Origin: Ottelia alismoides
Taxonomy: Eukaryota; Streptophyta; Magnoliopsida; Alismatales; Hydrocharitaceae
DNA: 64,000 bases
NCBI GenBank assembly: GCA_037367405.1
Contig: JAZKJV010010753.1
Location: 248,001 to 312,000 of the forward strand
Direction of reading: 5' to 3'
The notes beneath the pieces are model-generated. The model did not search any database, had not been told where the DNA came from, and saw only the letters and a list, made by a program, of their open reading frames with translations. Shown piece after piece: positions 11,927 to 22,974 of this stretch (position 1 is its first letter; the number at the start of each line of letters is the position of its first letter). The translations under genes and the position numbers were made by a program.

Positions 11927-13961
11927 AGCTTCCACCGCCCTCGTTCCAACGCTCCTCCGATTCTTGGAAGTAGGACCCTCCGCCGGTGGTGACAGCCCGA
12001 CGTCAGCCTCCTCGCGGTGAGATCCGGCGTCATCCCCGACGTCGTTGCAGCCCGAGCATCCTCCGCCCGCTGCTATGCTCCGGAATCACCTCCGTCGTGC
12101 CCTCGCTCCCCCAGGTATCTCCTCCTCCACGTCAACACCATTTTTTCTTCATCTTCTCCGATCTCTCCCTCTCCCTCCCTCTCTCTCTCTTTCTCTCGAT
12201 ATCTCCGCCTTCGTCAACAAATGCCGCCACCTCCGACGACATTCTTCTCCAACCTCGCTTCCAACGCCATCATCGTCAACCACAATACTATTGCCGTTCT
12301 CCTCCGACTTCGCCTTTAATGATTCTCCTCCGATAACGTGCTCTGCCCAAGCATCTTCACCTCTAGCAGCTTGGAGCTCCCCCACCTCCGACCTTCATCT
12401 CCAACCGGGTCTCCACCGTCGCCCCCTGGCCGTATGTCGGCCCGACGTCAACCGCCCTCGTCTTCAACGATGACCACCTTTATCTCCTTTGAGCTTCGTC
12501 GATAATGCCACCCCGATCAACTTTGACAACTTTGCTCCTCGTCGCCTCCACGATGCTGGTCGTCCTCGGCCATCCAGAAGGCGTCTCTGCCACGCACTCC
12601 AACCGCCACGCCCTGGGATCAGCTACCAGATCAAGCCACCTCCGCCCTCACCGCCTCTTCACAGCGTCACTGGAGCCACACCTCGCCTCCTCCGCCTTCT
12701 AGGGACCCGACGTCCTCCACAACACCACCGCTCCCTTCAGCTTCGTCGCTGGGCACCAACCCTGAGGCCCCCGCCTCACGTGCGAGGCACGTAGGCAGGG
12801 ATAAGACATCATCCCCATGGGTCACGTGTTGGGCACGTGACCGCGTGGGTCATTTGCGAAAAGCTCCCCAGACCCCCTCCAATTTCCGCCCTAGTCCAAG
12901 GACAGAGGGCACGTGCTGCACACGTGCCCCTCTGGTCAATTTGCAAATTTCACCCCCAGGTAATAGGTAATTACAAGAACATCCCCCCCTCTGCATTTTT
13001 TATTACTTATTCTATTTTTTGTATTTCCATTTACACCCCTCACTTCCCCAGTAATTTTGGACCTCTACATGACTTCATTTTATCATTCAAAAAAATAGCA
13101 TAATGTTCTCATTTAATTCTTTACATTTGGACATATTGTGGATATTTTTGTGATTGATGGTTAATTAGAAATTAATTATTCTGTGGAAAATTACGTATTT
13201 TGCTCAGTTTGTGCTATTAAATTTGTATTTGATTAACCATTGTTATAAAAATTTTCGAAAAAACACATATTTTAGAATTAGTTTGACATTGTGCCCAAAA
13301 AGATTTGCATTTGCATGCATACTTTTCCCTGTAAAATCATTTTGCATATTTCAGTATTTGATTTTTATTAGGGATTACATCTCACATTTTCAAGGTTTAG
13401 GTATTTTCCGAGATCCATCACCTAGTGATAGATCTTAGATAATTTTATTCCTTGAAAATAAGTAGGTTTAATATTTATTATAATTAAATATTGAAATTCA
13501 TTTTGTTTGCATTTAAAAATTCATATAAAATTCATATTGCATCCAAAAATTCCAAAAAAAATTACAGTGCATCCATTTCATCATATTTTACATATGGCCG
13601 AGTTTTATATTTTTCAGACATCATTTGAACGTAATTTGCATTTTAGTCCCTAAAATAGGTCAAAATTGCATCTCACATCCTTTATTTGTATTAAAATTTA
13701 AAAAAAAAAGACCTCCTCGAAAACCGTACACAAATTTTGATAGACATAATTCTAGATTGTTCCTTTGCCTCCTTGTGTTCGACCTTGGGACTTGCCCAAG
13801 TAAAATAAACATAAAACCACGAGATTGAGAATTGAATAAATTGTTTGTGGTTTTATTTTCTTGACCGATTCCGATTGCCGCCTACAATGAATGACACATT
13901 AATTTTTACGCACGAACAATAAAACCATCTTCTTAACATCACGAATTTCGGACTCGTTAGA

Positions 13962-13979
13962 TGGTGCCGTTGCCGGGGA
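13962..13979 (+). other. Primer binding site of H (tRNA-Asp type)
   Basis: TGGTGCCGTTGCCGGGGA lies two bases after the 5' LTR. It matches the complement of the 3' end of plant tRNA-Asp except for one C-to-T change at base 4. Athila-type elements use this primer. Confidence 0.85.
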
Positions 13980-15417
13980 GGCAAACGGCTTAGTTTTGTG
14001 TTTTGAAATTTCTTATTCGGTTTTCCGCATTCGGGTAGTCTGACCCTCGAATTTTTCGTTATAAATACCATTTTATTTCCTGCATTTATTTTTCAACATT
14101 TATTTCACCTTTGAATATTTTCTGAGTCACTCTCTTACACAAATCTCTCTTATTTTTCTTGCGAGGTATCCAACGTATGTGGAGCGGTTTTTCAAGAATC
14201 TGAAGCATCTTCACCGATATCCGAAAAGCCGTAATTAATTTAAGATCGAGTCGAGTAGTGAGAGAGCGTAGAGTCTAGGTTTTTAATTTCTGCAATTTTA
14301 TTTTTTGCTCATTTACAACGGTGTCCGTTTTGACTCTCGCGCATATAAAAAGACCCCGAACTTTTCTGTGGTGTGTCATGGCCTGTTTCACTCTCCGGTG
14401 AGGGTGGGGCCCGACTTGAGTGGCGATTAGGATAGACCTGCACATATGGCTCTCAGAGCATTTATATTTTTGATTGTACTCGTAGGATCTAAAAGCCACA
14501 CTGCACTTTAATTGAGATACACATTAGATCGTTCAATTTAGCCAAAATTTAACTCAATTCTTTCTCGCTAATAGAACTTTATGCTTAGGTGCGGTTTTTC
14601 ATTGGCTTGCATTCATTTAGAATAATTTTTCAATTCTGTATTGCATCCCAGATGGAGATTGCGAGGAAGCACTGTAAGTCTTCTAACTGAGCATACATCA
14701 TTGTTTTCGCGTGCATCGGCTTTTCCCGAACTCCTCCCTCTTATTTTATAACATAATTTTAACGGAAATTGGGTCTGGACGATAGATGTGTACTTGTGCT
14801 CATTTAAATTCTTCAGTGATCACCTAACTAAAATTGGGACTGCTAAATATAGCCGATCTTAAGAACTCATAAAATCAAGAATTCTTGCGGAAGAGCGACC
14901 CCGACATTATTTGATTTTATCTTGCAGCAAGGAGAGAGACGCACACTAGGATAGAGCCAAGCCAAGATTTTCATATAGACTACTGATTTTAAAAATGATT
15001 AGCTACTTCTCAGTGAGGAATACGGGTAGCCGGTAAACGGTCCGGACTTCCTTAGCAGAGTGGGTGGTTTAAAGGACACTGCGCAAGGCTCCGTCCTTAA
15101 GTAACACGGGTAGCCATTTTACAGTCCGTACTTACACCTATACTGGCTGAAAGTGGATGCAACTAGTCGTACGAACTCGGGACAGTCTTTAAGAAAATTT
15201 GGGTACCTAACAGCTCGTTAAACGGCTTGCAAGATTTGAATTCTCACCAATTTAAAACTGAAAAGATAATTGGTCGAACCCTTACGACCTTCACTGAGTG
15301 AGTTGGTGAAAGAAATCGTTGTATTGTGTTTGGTTTGTGCGTAGAAAATAAGTAATCAACGAATACCGCACATTTGTGCCTACATCATAAACCGTGAACC
15401 TCTTGCTGACCTCGAGA
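13980..15417 (+). other. Long untranslated leader of H
   Basis: About 1.4 kb without a supported gene, between primer site and gag. It contains a direct repeat: CGGGTAGCC followed by a TTTACAGTCCG-like segment and ACTT occurs at about 15024-15051 and again at about 15107-15134. Long leaders with packaging and dimerisation signals are normal for such elements; the role of this repeat is unknown. Confidence 0.6.
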
Positions 15418-17251
15418 ATGGAAGATTGTGGTAATTCTTGTTCGGACTCCGCGAACCCTTTTCTCACTACCACAAATTCTCCAATCTCAAAAGCCCAGAG
15501 AGACTCTTTCTCTAGACCTCCTTGTCTTCAGGGAAACCCTTCCCAAGAACCCTATTCTTACGATTCCTTCTTCTTTCTGGAGGGAGGACATACCCACACC
15601 ATCTCTCTCTCACCGAAACAGATCAAAGAAAACTCTTACCTCAATTCTTTCTACTCTATTAACTCGAACCCCTTATCTTCTGAAGGTGAAGAAGAAGAGG
15701 TGCCTCCCAAGATGTCTTCCAAGAAAGATCCTGAAGATGAACCAAATGACGATCCTATTCAGATGATTCTAGCAAGATTGGCTACATCTGAGCAGTAACA
15801 ACAGTTACTGAGGGAGCAGCTAGAACAGTTGAATGCGGGGGAAGAACTGTCAAAGGAAGCCGCATACAACCCTGGACAGTACAGAGTGAGGAATTATTTG
15901 CAGCCACCACAGCCAGAGATTCACTATAAATTGAAGCCACATTTTGTAAGTTAATTACCCCAATTCCATGGTAATACGATTGAAGAGTCATATGAATTCT
16001 TGCGTGACTTGGAGCTGATATGTTCTAATCTGAGGCACCCACAGGTCAGCCAAGACTACATTCGTCTCACTGCACTACCTTTCGCCTTGAAAGGGAAGGC
16101 AGAGTACTGGGTGAAGAACTTAGGAGTGGCTGTGACTACTTATGAGAGGTTCAAAAACCTATTTTTGAAGAAATTCTACCCCTTGAGTCGGACCAACCAA
16201 ATGAGGACCATCATCACCAGTTTCTCTCAGATGCCAATGAACCACTCTGTGAGGCTTGGGATAGGTTTAAAGACCTGCTACAGAAATGTCCCTGCCATGG
16301 CCTGGATAACAACATCCTAGTCCAATCACTCTACTCTGGCCTCAACTACGAGACTCAAGGGTTAGTTAGCGCTACCTGCGGAGGGAATTACACATCGCGT
16401 GGAGCTGAGATTGCCTAGAAAGTACTGGAGCAAATGGAAGAAACAAGCCATTCTCAAATTGCCAGTAGAGCATACACCGATTCCCTCAACACCCTTCAAG
16501 CCAAAGGTGGGAAACAGACTGTCGCAGAAATAGCAGAGGATTTGATTCCAAACATGAACTTCATAGCTGATAAATTGACAATAGTGGATAAGAGAATGAA
16601 CGACATCGACAACAGGATCTCTCAATTCCCAAAGCAGATGGAGGAGCTCACTACGAAGGCATCCAAGATGGGAATGCCTACTGCACCTACGGTTCCGATC
16701 TACCATGTGCATCATGTCCAGGAGCAGCCAGGATCAGAACAACAACAACCATGGGCTCAGGACCAATCCTATGCCCAAGCTTCCCAGCAGCCACCTCCAC
16801 AAGCCAAGACAGTTGAAGAAACCATGCCTCTGACCTTCGAAGTAAATGACATTTGGTACACACAGGACACAACCCGACATGGTAATATGGGGGACCGTCA
16901 GCCTTATCAACGTCCGCCCACTTTCTATAATGCCACATTTCCTCCGCCTCCACAGCCCACTCAGAACACTGCATCTTTCCAGCATCTAAAGCAGCAGCAG
17001 CCCTACAATCACCAGAACCAACCTCAACAATACCGTCAGCAATATCAAGCTCCCAAACAATCAGCTCAATCATCCAACCCTCCAGAAGAACCGGTCGACA
17101 TCCAGAGGCAAATGCTTGAAGAAATTCGCAACTTCCGAAATGAGCTGTACGATCTACGGGTCGATGTCAATCGTTTATCTTGTTGGAAGGATGAACAGAC
17201 AACCCCAATCACAACCATTCCCGTCCAAGTTCAAGCTAACCCCAATAGTTG
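15418..17251 (+). pseudogene. gag: gag of Gypsy element H, broken
   Basis: Gag forms the particle. The ATG at 15418 opens a frame with a low-complexity acidic N-terminus, then the retrotransposon gag domain (about 15970-16430: FLRDLELICSNLRHPQ, LKGKAEYWVKNL, FLKKFYPLSRTNQMR, then RFKDLLQKCP in the next frame), then a Gln/Pro-rich C-terminal region (16690-17090). TAA stops interrupt at 15796 (inside a Gln run, consistent with CAA to TAA) and about 15952. A one-base deletion near 16236 shifts the frame, and a TAG stop lies near 16418. From 16434 the frame is open to 17249-17251 (TGA). Domain order and similarity are clear; it cannot give a full protein. Confidence 0.82.
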
Positions 17252-18448
17252 AACAAATCTCAATCATCTTATCACAATGGCCAGGTATACTATTCATATT
17301 TTTCCACATCTGAACATGAGATCCTTTCGTTTGACAATATCATGGCCAAGTCACTCAGGAGCGGAAGGACCGTAGTTGTACCTGACCGGGCAAGGGAATC
17401 GGACCATGAAGACCCGGAAGATCAGCCGGAGGATGCTTTCGAGGAGGATGAAGAAGGATGTCTGAAGATCCTAGCACAAGAAAAAGCATCTATGGAGTCT
17501 GTAGAGGACCTTGAACCTCTAGTTGCTGCAAAAACACCTTTGTCACCTTTTCAGCAACCTGATTTTGATTATTATCAGAAATCTTATGATTGTAATAAGA
17601 ACTCCAAGTCTAATAAAGATGCTCTTATTTATGATTCTGGCTCTCTATCTCCTATATCAAATGCTTCCATTCCTTTCCCCCATGCTCTTAAGAAGGGAAA
17701 ACAAAAGAAAAACATTCAGGATGACCCAGTGATGGAAAGTTCTGCGAGCAAAATATCACAGTCAAAGTATCCTTTGATCAGTTGTAGCCAGTAATCCAAC
17801 CTTTCAGAAGTACATGAAGGCAAAATGCACTCCCACCAGAACTCGTACAAAGAAAACAAGTCAATTTGTGGAGACTCATATATTGACAGTTACCACTACC
17901 AAATGTGTCAAAAATCAGCATTTGTCGAGAAAGAAAAGGGATCTGGGTGCCCATTATGTGGAGAGTCGCATTGGCGTCATTACGTTCGCACACACACTTC
18001 TTGACAATGATTCTTCCATAAATCTTCTACCCTAAGCCTTATATTATAGATTGGAGTTAGGCCCTCTCAAGAAATCACTATCTTTACTACAATTTGCTGA
18101 TAAATCCACTAAAAGACCTAAGGGAGAAGTAAAAATGTCATCATCGTGATCGAGGGTACGAAATATAAAGTAGACTTCACTGTCCTTGATATGGAGACCC
18201 CGAACTATTGGAAGGAATCACAAATCATCCTTGGAAGACCGTTCTTAAGAACCGCCAAAGCTGTATTCGATTACGGTTTCGAAATGATGAAATTCTATTG
18301 TCCAGGCGGAGAAGTAGACTTGGAGATGAAACAAACAAAGTGGCAAAGGCCAAACTCCGAATCAACCACTGAATATGCTGAAACATCAGAATGCAATCTC
18401 CTCGACACTACTGGGCCGTGGGACCAACTGACACCCTGTGATCATTAG
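17249..18448 (+). pseudogene. pr: Protease region of H pol, broken
   Basis: The first open part (17249-17794) is acidic (EDQPEDAFEEDEEGC) and then carries FPHALKKGKQKKNIQDDP, typical of the linker before the Athila protease. The second part (17814-18035) ends in HTLLDNDSSINLLP, the active-site region of the aspartic protease; the usual D-x-G-A arrangement is changed to D-N-D-S, so the flap-side glycine and alanine are lost. The third (18146-18448) contains IILGRPFLRTAKAVFDY, the C-terminal protease motif. Frame changes separate the three. The enzyme would be inactive. Confidence 0.75.
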
Positions 18449-18469
18449 CTCATCATTAACCATAAACCA

Positions 18470-19981
18470 AGATCTAGATTACTCGAAGTCCTTGAGCGAA
18501 ATCGAAAAGCCATCGGTTGGACTATGTCGGATCTCGTAGGAATAAACCTAGCTCTCTGCTCGCACCAAATTTATGTTGAGGATAATGCAAGGCCTTCCCG
18601 TGAATTTCAGAGAAGATTAAACCCCAATCTTCGGGAAGTGGTTACGAAAGAGATAGATAAATAGTGCAAAGCAGGATTTATATACCCCATTTCTGACTCC
18701 AGGTGGGTGGCCCCCCTTCATGTCGTCCCGAAGAAGTCGGGAATCCAGATGGTCACCAATGAGGAGGGGGTAGAGGTCGTGACCCGAGTACCCACGTCGT
18801 GACGCATCTATGTCGATTACAGGTGCCTAAATGCTGCGACCAAGAAAGATTACTTTCCACTGCCATTTATTGATCAAATCTTGGAGAGACTTGCAGGGAA
18901 AGCATTATTCTATTTTCTTGATGGGTACTCCGGCTACAATCAAGTAGCTATCGCTCTCGAGGATCAGGAAAAGACCAGGTTCACATGTCCCTTCGGTACC
19001 TACGCATTCAAGCGCATGCCATTCGGGCTTTGTAATGCCCCAGGAACATTTCAGCGGTGCATGATTGTCGTATTTGCCGAAATGATTGGTGATTTCCTGG
19101 AAGTCTTCATGGATGGCTTCTCGGTTCATGATGATTCATTTGATACATGTTTAGCGCACTTGGACCAAGTCCTCCAGAGATGCAGAGAGGTTAATTTGAT
19201 ACTGTACTGGGAGAAAAGTCACTTTATGGTGACTGATGGTATCGTGTTGGGGCACATCATCTCCAAAAAGGGAATGGAGGTAGGCCCTACCAAGGTGGAT
19301 GTGATCAAGAAACTTGAGCCACCAACCAACGTCAAGTCAGTGAGATCTTTCTTAGGGCATGTTGGATTTTATCGAAGGTTTATCCTAGATTTTTCAAAAA
19401 TCGCCCGCCCACTGACTGAGCTCTTAGGAAAAGACACCGAGTTTATTATAAATCACAGATGTCTGGAGGCCTTCGAGCTCCTGAAAAAGAAAATATGTGA
19501 ATCGCCGATATTGCAAGCTCCCGACTGGTCTCTTACCTTCGAGATTATGACTGATGCATCGGATTTTGCTGTCGGAGCGGTACTTGGACAAAGAAGAGAT
19601 GGAATTCCTTATGCGATTCACTACACGAGCAAAGTGTTAGATCCTGCACAAAGAAATTATACAGTGACTAAAAAGGAAATGCTCGTGGTTGTTTGGGCCC
19701 TTGAAAAATTCGGATTATACATATTGGGCTCCAAGGTGACAATATTCACAGATCATACGGCAATTAGATACCTCATGTATAAGAAAGATGCCAAAGCACG
19801 CCTCTTGAGATGGATCTTGTTAATCCAGGGATTTAATTTGGAGATCAAGGATAAACATGGAATAAAGAATGTTGTTGTTGATCGCGTCTCCCGAATTGAG
19901 CAAAACAATTATCCTGACACTGGACCAATTAAGGAAACTTTTTCAGACGAATCAGTTTGCATTATTGATTCAACCCCATAG
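18470..19981 (+). pseudogene. rt-rh: Reverse transcriptase and RNase H of H, with nonsense mutations
   Basis: One frame runs from about 18470. RT motifs are in order: NPNLREVVTKEI, GFIYPISDSRWVAPLHVVPK, IYVDYRCLN, YSGYNQVAI, FGLCNAPGTFQ, and FMDGFSVH where two catalytic aspartates are expected (here Asp-Gly, so the active site is damaged). Then IVLGHIISKKGMEV and SFLGHVGFYRRFI. RNase H follows: TDASDFAVGAVLGQ, KKEMLVVVWALEKF and FTDHTAIRYL. In-frame stops are TAG near 18662 and TGA near 18800; 18881-19981 is then open (366 codons) to a TAG at 19979. The rest of pol continues in this same frame after that TAG. Confidence 0.9.
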
Positions 19982-21260
19982 TATTCTGACATAGTGAACT
20001 ATCTTGTCTCGAAGAAGGTTCTCTTTGGTTGGACAAAGAGAATGATTGATCGATTAAAGTCAGATTCAAGAAAATACCATTGGGATGATCCTTTCCTTTT
20101 CTATGAAGGATCGGATTGTGTTTGGCGAAGATGTATTCCTCAGGAGGAATATCAGAGTGTCCTCACACATTGTCATTCTCTCGAGGCTGGAGGACACCAT
20201 TCGGGAAAGAGAACCACGCACAAGGTACTCCAATGTGGATTTTACTGGCAGATTTTATTAAAAGATGCTAATGAATTTGTACGGTCATGCCCGATTTGCC
20301 AAAGGATGGGAAGGACTGTGGGATATAGAGACGAAATGCCCATGCAACCAATGATTTTCTGTGATGTTTTCGATGCATGGGGAATTGACTTTATGGGTCC
20401 CCTTTCCCAACAGCAATGGATTTGAGTACATCTTGCTAGCGGTTGATTATTTATCAAGATAGGTTCCAACCCGAACCGCAGATAGCAAAACCATCTGTAA
20501 GTTTATCAAGGATAATATCATTGCAAGATTCGGGGTACCAAAAGTTTTGATTTCTGATGGAGGTAGCCACTTTGTGAACAAGGAGATGAGATCTTTGGCT
20601 AAGGAGTATAAATTTGAGCATAGAATAGCCAACCCATATCATCCACAATCTAATGGCATGGCAGAGGTTTCTAATAGAGAGGTGAAGGATATTCTTCAGA
20701 AGTTGGTTCATCCAGATAAGAAGAATTGGTCGAAGCTATTGGACCAAGTTCTATGGGCCTATAGGACAGCCTATAAGACTCCACTCGGTACTTCACCTTT
20801 TAGAATGATCTATGGCAAGCCATGCCATCTACCTGCAGAATTGATTCACAAATCAGAATGGGCGATCAAAAAGTTGAATTGGAGTTGTCACCTTGGGAAA
20901 TTATGTCGACACCTAAATCTGAATAAGCTAACTGGAATTCGAAATCGGGCATATGACAACAGTGTGATTTATAAGGACAAGGTCAAGAGATGGCATGATA
21001 GACACATTCGAGACAAGACCTTTGTCCCTGGGCAGAAAGTGTGGTTGTTTAATGCTCGGTTGAAGATTTTTCATGGGAAATTGAAATCAAAATGGATGGG
21101 TCCTTACATTGTCATCGATGTGCATACCAATGGAAGTGTAGATATTGTCGAACTCAAAGAGAATGCAAAACCTTTCTCAGTAAATGGACAGTTGCTGAAG
21201 CCATATATTGAATCACCCAAAGAGCAGACAGTTCAAGTTGTGGCCATCTATTTCACGTAG
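19982..21260 (+). pseudogene. int: Integrase of H, broken
   Basis: Integrase inserts the DNA copy. The frame continues directly from RNase H after the 19979 TAG. An HHCC zinc-binding domain is visible (HCHSLEAGGHHSGKR ... CPICQRMG), then the catalytic core with its first Asp in WGIDFMGP. One extra C near 20401-20404 shifts the frame. The core continues with the second Asp in ISDGGSHF and the Glu in MAEVSNRE, so all three acidic catalytic residues are present. A TAG at about 20460 replaces a likely Trp. The C-terminal region (VWLFNARLKIFHGKLKSKW) ends with TAG at 21258. Confidence 0.88.
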
Positions 21261-22958
21261 AGCGAGGACATTGAAAATTCATCAGATCAATCCCACCCTC
21301 CCTCCCGACCACATCGAACTCCTTGTACAGCTTCTTCCTCTACTTAGACCAAGGCCTAAGTATGGGGGGGGGGACCGATGCCATCTGTATATACCATTTC
21401 TCTCATCACACTCCTTCTCCTGATCACTCCATTTCCACCCTTCTCTTATACTTAGGCTGACCAGAGCCTAAGTATAGGGGGAACCGACACCCACTTGTAT
21501 ATACTCTCCTCATTTACACATCCTAACCGCCTCTTTTGCGCTCTTCTACTATACTTAGACTGTTCACTGTCTAAGTATGGGGGGGCATACCATTGTATAT
21601 TAATTTTCCACTCTCTTACGCTTAGCCCGAGATATGTCTTCATTACGCTTCTTGTGCTCTTAGGACACATCACTCGCTAAGTATAGGGGGGTATGTATAT
21701 ATACTTTGTATAAAATTTACCCATATCTCATACTTTCGCGTAAGTCTATATGTATTTACGGGGTGGGTAATTTATTTGAAAAAAAAGAGAAAGAGGAAAG
21801 AAAAGAAAGAGGATTTTGCTACTAACACTGACTTTGCCCAAAATTTTTGAAAATGGCTTCTTATTTGCATAAAAAAATTGTGTTTGCATTTCACACATCT
21901 GCAGTTCATCCATCATCGCATTCTTCTGCATCTGTGAAAAGTCATTGGGTTCTGAACCGAGTTGTGAGCAGAAGCCGAGAGTGGTCTGAACTTGACCTTA
22001 ATCCACCTAATTTTCAGAGGAACTTCACCGATAAATAGGATTTTAAGAGCTTCAGGTCTTTGACTTAATTCTTTAAGTCCCACAAGACAATGTGCAGCGT
22101 TTGACTCTTAGTGTCTAACCTGTTCTCTTCATTTTGGGTACAACTCTGGAATAGGGAATTAATTTGTACTCTCGCACTATGCACTTAGCTCAACTCAGAC
22201 GGGATGTTGGAAGTCTGTGTGAGTTTCTTTTCTGGTAGTGTGGAAATCTAAAGACTGAAGTACGGGTTGAAATAAAGCTTCGGAAAAGGGATGGACGATT
22301 GGGCACAATTTTTCTAAAGACCCCAAAAAATGTACGGAATAAAAAGACTCTATATCCGTAGGGGCACAACAAGATCCAAGCAGAACCACCAAAAATCCAA
22401 ATACAAAGAAGCAACTACCAAATAAAATCTGACCAAAAAGGTCCAAGCTTCAAGAAACCTGCAGATCATGGTGGAGACTCGGCTACACTGGCCATCTTCA
22501 CAAGTAGAGGTGACTACACTGGCCACCCTCCAGTTCTTTTCCCCTTCTTCTAACTTCTCCCCCAATTCGATTGTGAACACAATGCGACAGACCTTAGAAG
22601 GAAATACCTGACTCCCCGAGGACGAGTTACTAGAGAGGAGAGGAGCATGGTAGTCCGGCATTCTGGATGGGAAGAGCTAAAAACCTTCACACACATGAGT
22701 CAGTTGTTCAATGTTCATAGGGTATACTTTGGGAAGAGGATTGATCTAAGATGACTTCTGAGCCAAAACTGTGACGATGATGTGTAGAACTTGAGGGCTA
22801 TTGATTTTAAAATTCTAAGTCTCACAGAAGTTCCGCCACATTATTAATCCAAAGGTCGAGTCTAGTTTCATTTTCACCTTCAGCTCATGGTCTTGGTATG
22901 GAACCCAATCTCATTTTACCTCATGGCATTTCTTTTTGATGCTCAGGGACGAGCATGG
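21261..22958 (+). other. Region between integrase and polypurine tract of H; hairpin array, no env seen
   Basis: Athila elements often carry an envelope-like frame here. None is seen; open frames are at most 103 codons and unrecognised. The first part (21341-21691) holds four hairpin plus G-run units described separately. An A/G-rich tract lies at 21775-21812. The rest has no recognisable feature. Confidence 0.6.
21341..21691 (+). repeat. Four hairpin/G-run units resembling the polypurine tract
   Basis: Each unit has an inverted repeat ending in CTAAGTAT followed by five to ten G. AAGTAT begins at 21358, 21470, 21573 and 21679, a spacing of 112, 103 and 106. Arms: TACTTAG/CTAAGTA in unit 1, ATACTTAGGCT/AGCCTAAGTAT in unit 2 (11 bp), ATACTTAGAC/GTCTAAGTAT in unit 3 (10 bp), and CTTAGC/GCTAAG with a long loop in unit 4. 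The true polypurine tract at 22959 shares AAGTATAGGGG but lacks the stem. Confidence 0.85.
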
Positions 22959-22974
22959 TTTAAGTATAGGGGAA
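22959..22974 (+). other. Polypurine tract of H
   Basis: TTTAAGTATAGGGGAA ends directly at the 3' LTR start. It is the expected plus-strand primer. Confidence 0.8.

Larger units (their letters stand above)
10710..13959 (+). repeat. 5' LTR of Gypsy element H
   Basis: It aligns with 22975-26052 throughout. It starts TGATGAATC, TCG, GATTCATCA and ends ACTCGTTA where the other copy has ACTCGTCA, a C-to-T change. A GC-rich middle section (11580-12930) holds CACGTG motifs, a TATA-like box and a CT-rich tract; the flanks are AT-rich. A run of 14 C at 11815-11828 is absent from the other LTR. The open frames of 100-211 codons in the GC-rich part do not persist as conserved proteins in both LTRs and are not genes. 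Confidence 0.92.

Noticed and set aside
11385..12794. Plus-strand frames up to 211 codons
   Set aside because: They are inside the H LTR. The matching region at 23780-24915 does not keep the same proteins, and the composition is Ser/Pro/Arg-rich from CT-rich DNA.
22190..22661. Antisense frames (74-103 codons) before the H 3' LTR, recalling the antisense ORFs of Tat-type elements
   Set aside because: Short, mutually overlapping in different frames, and not recognised. Not enough to call an antisense gene.
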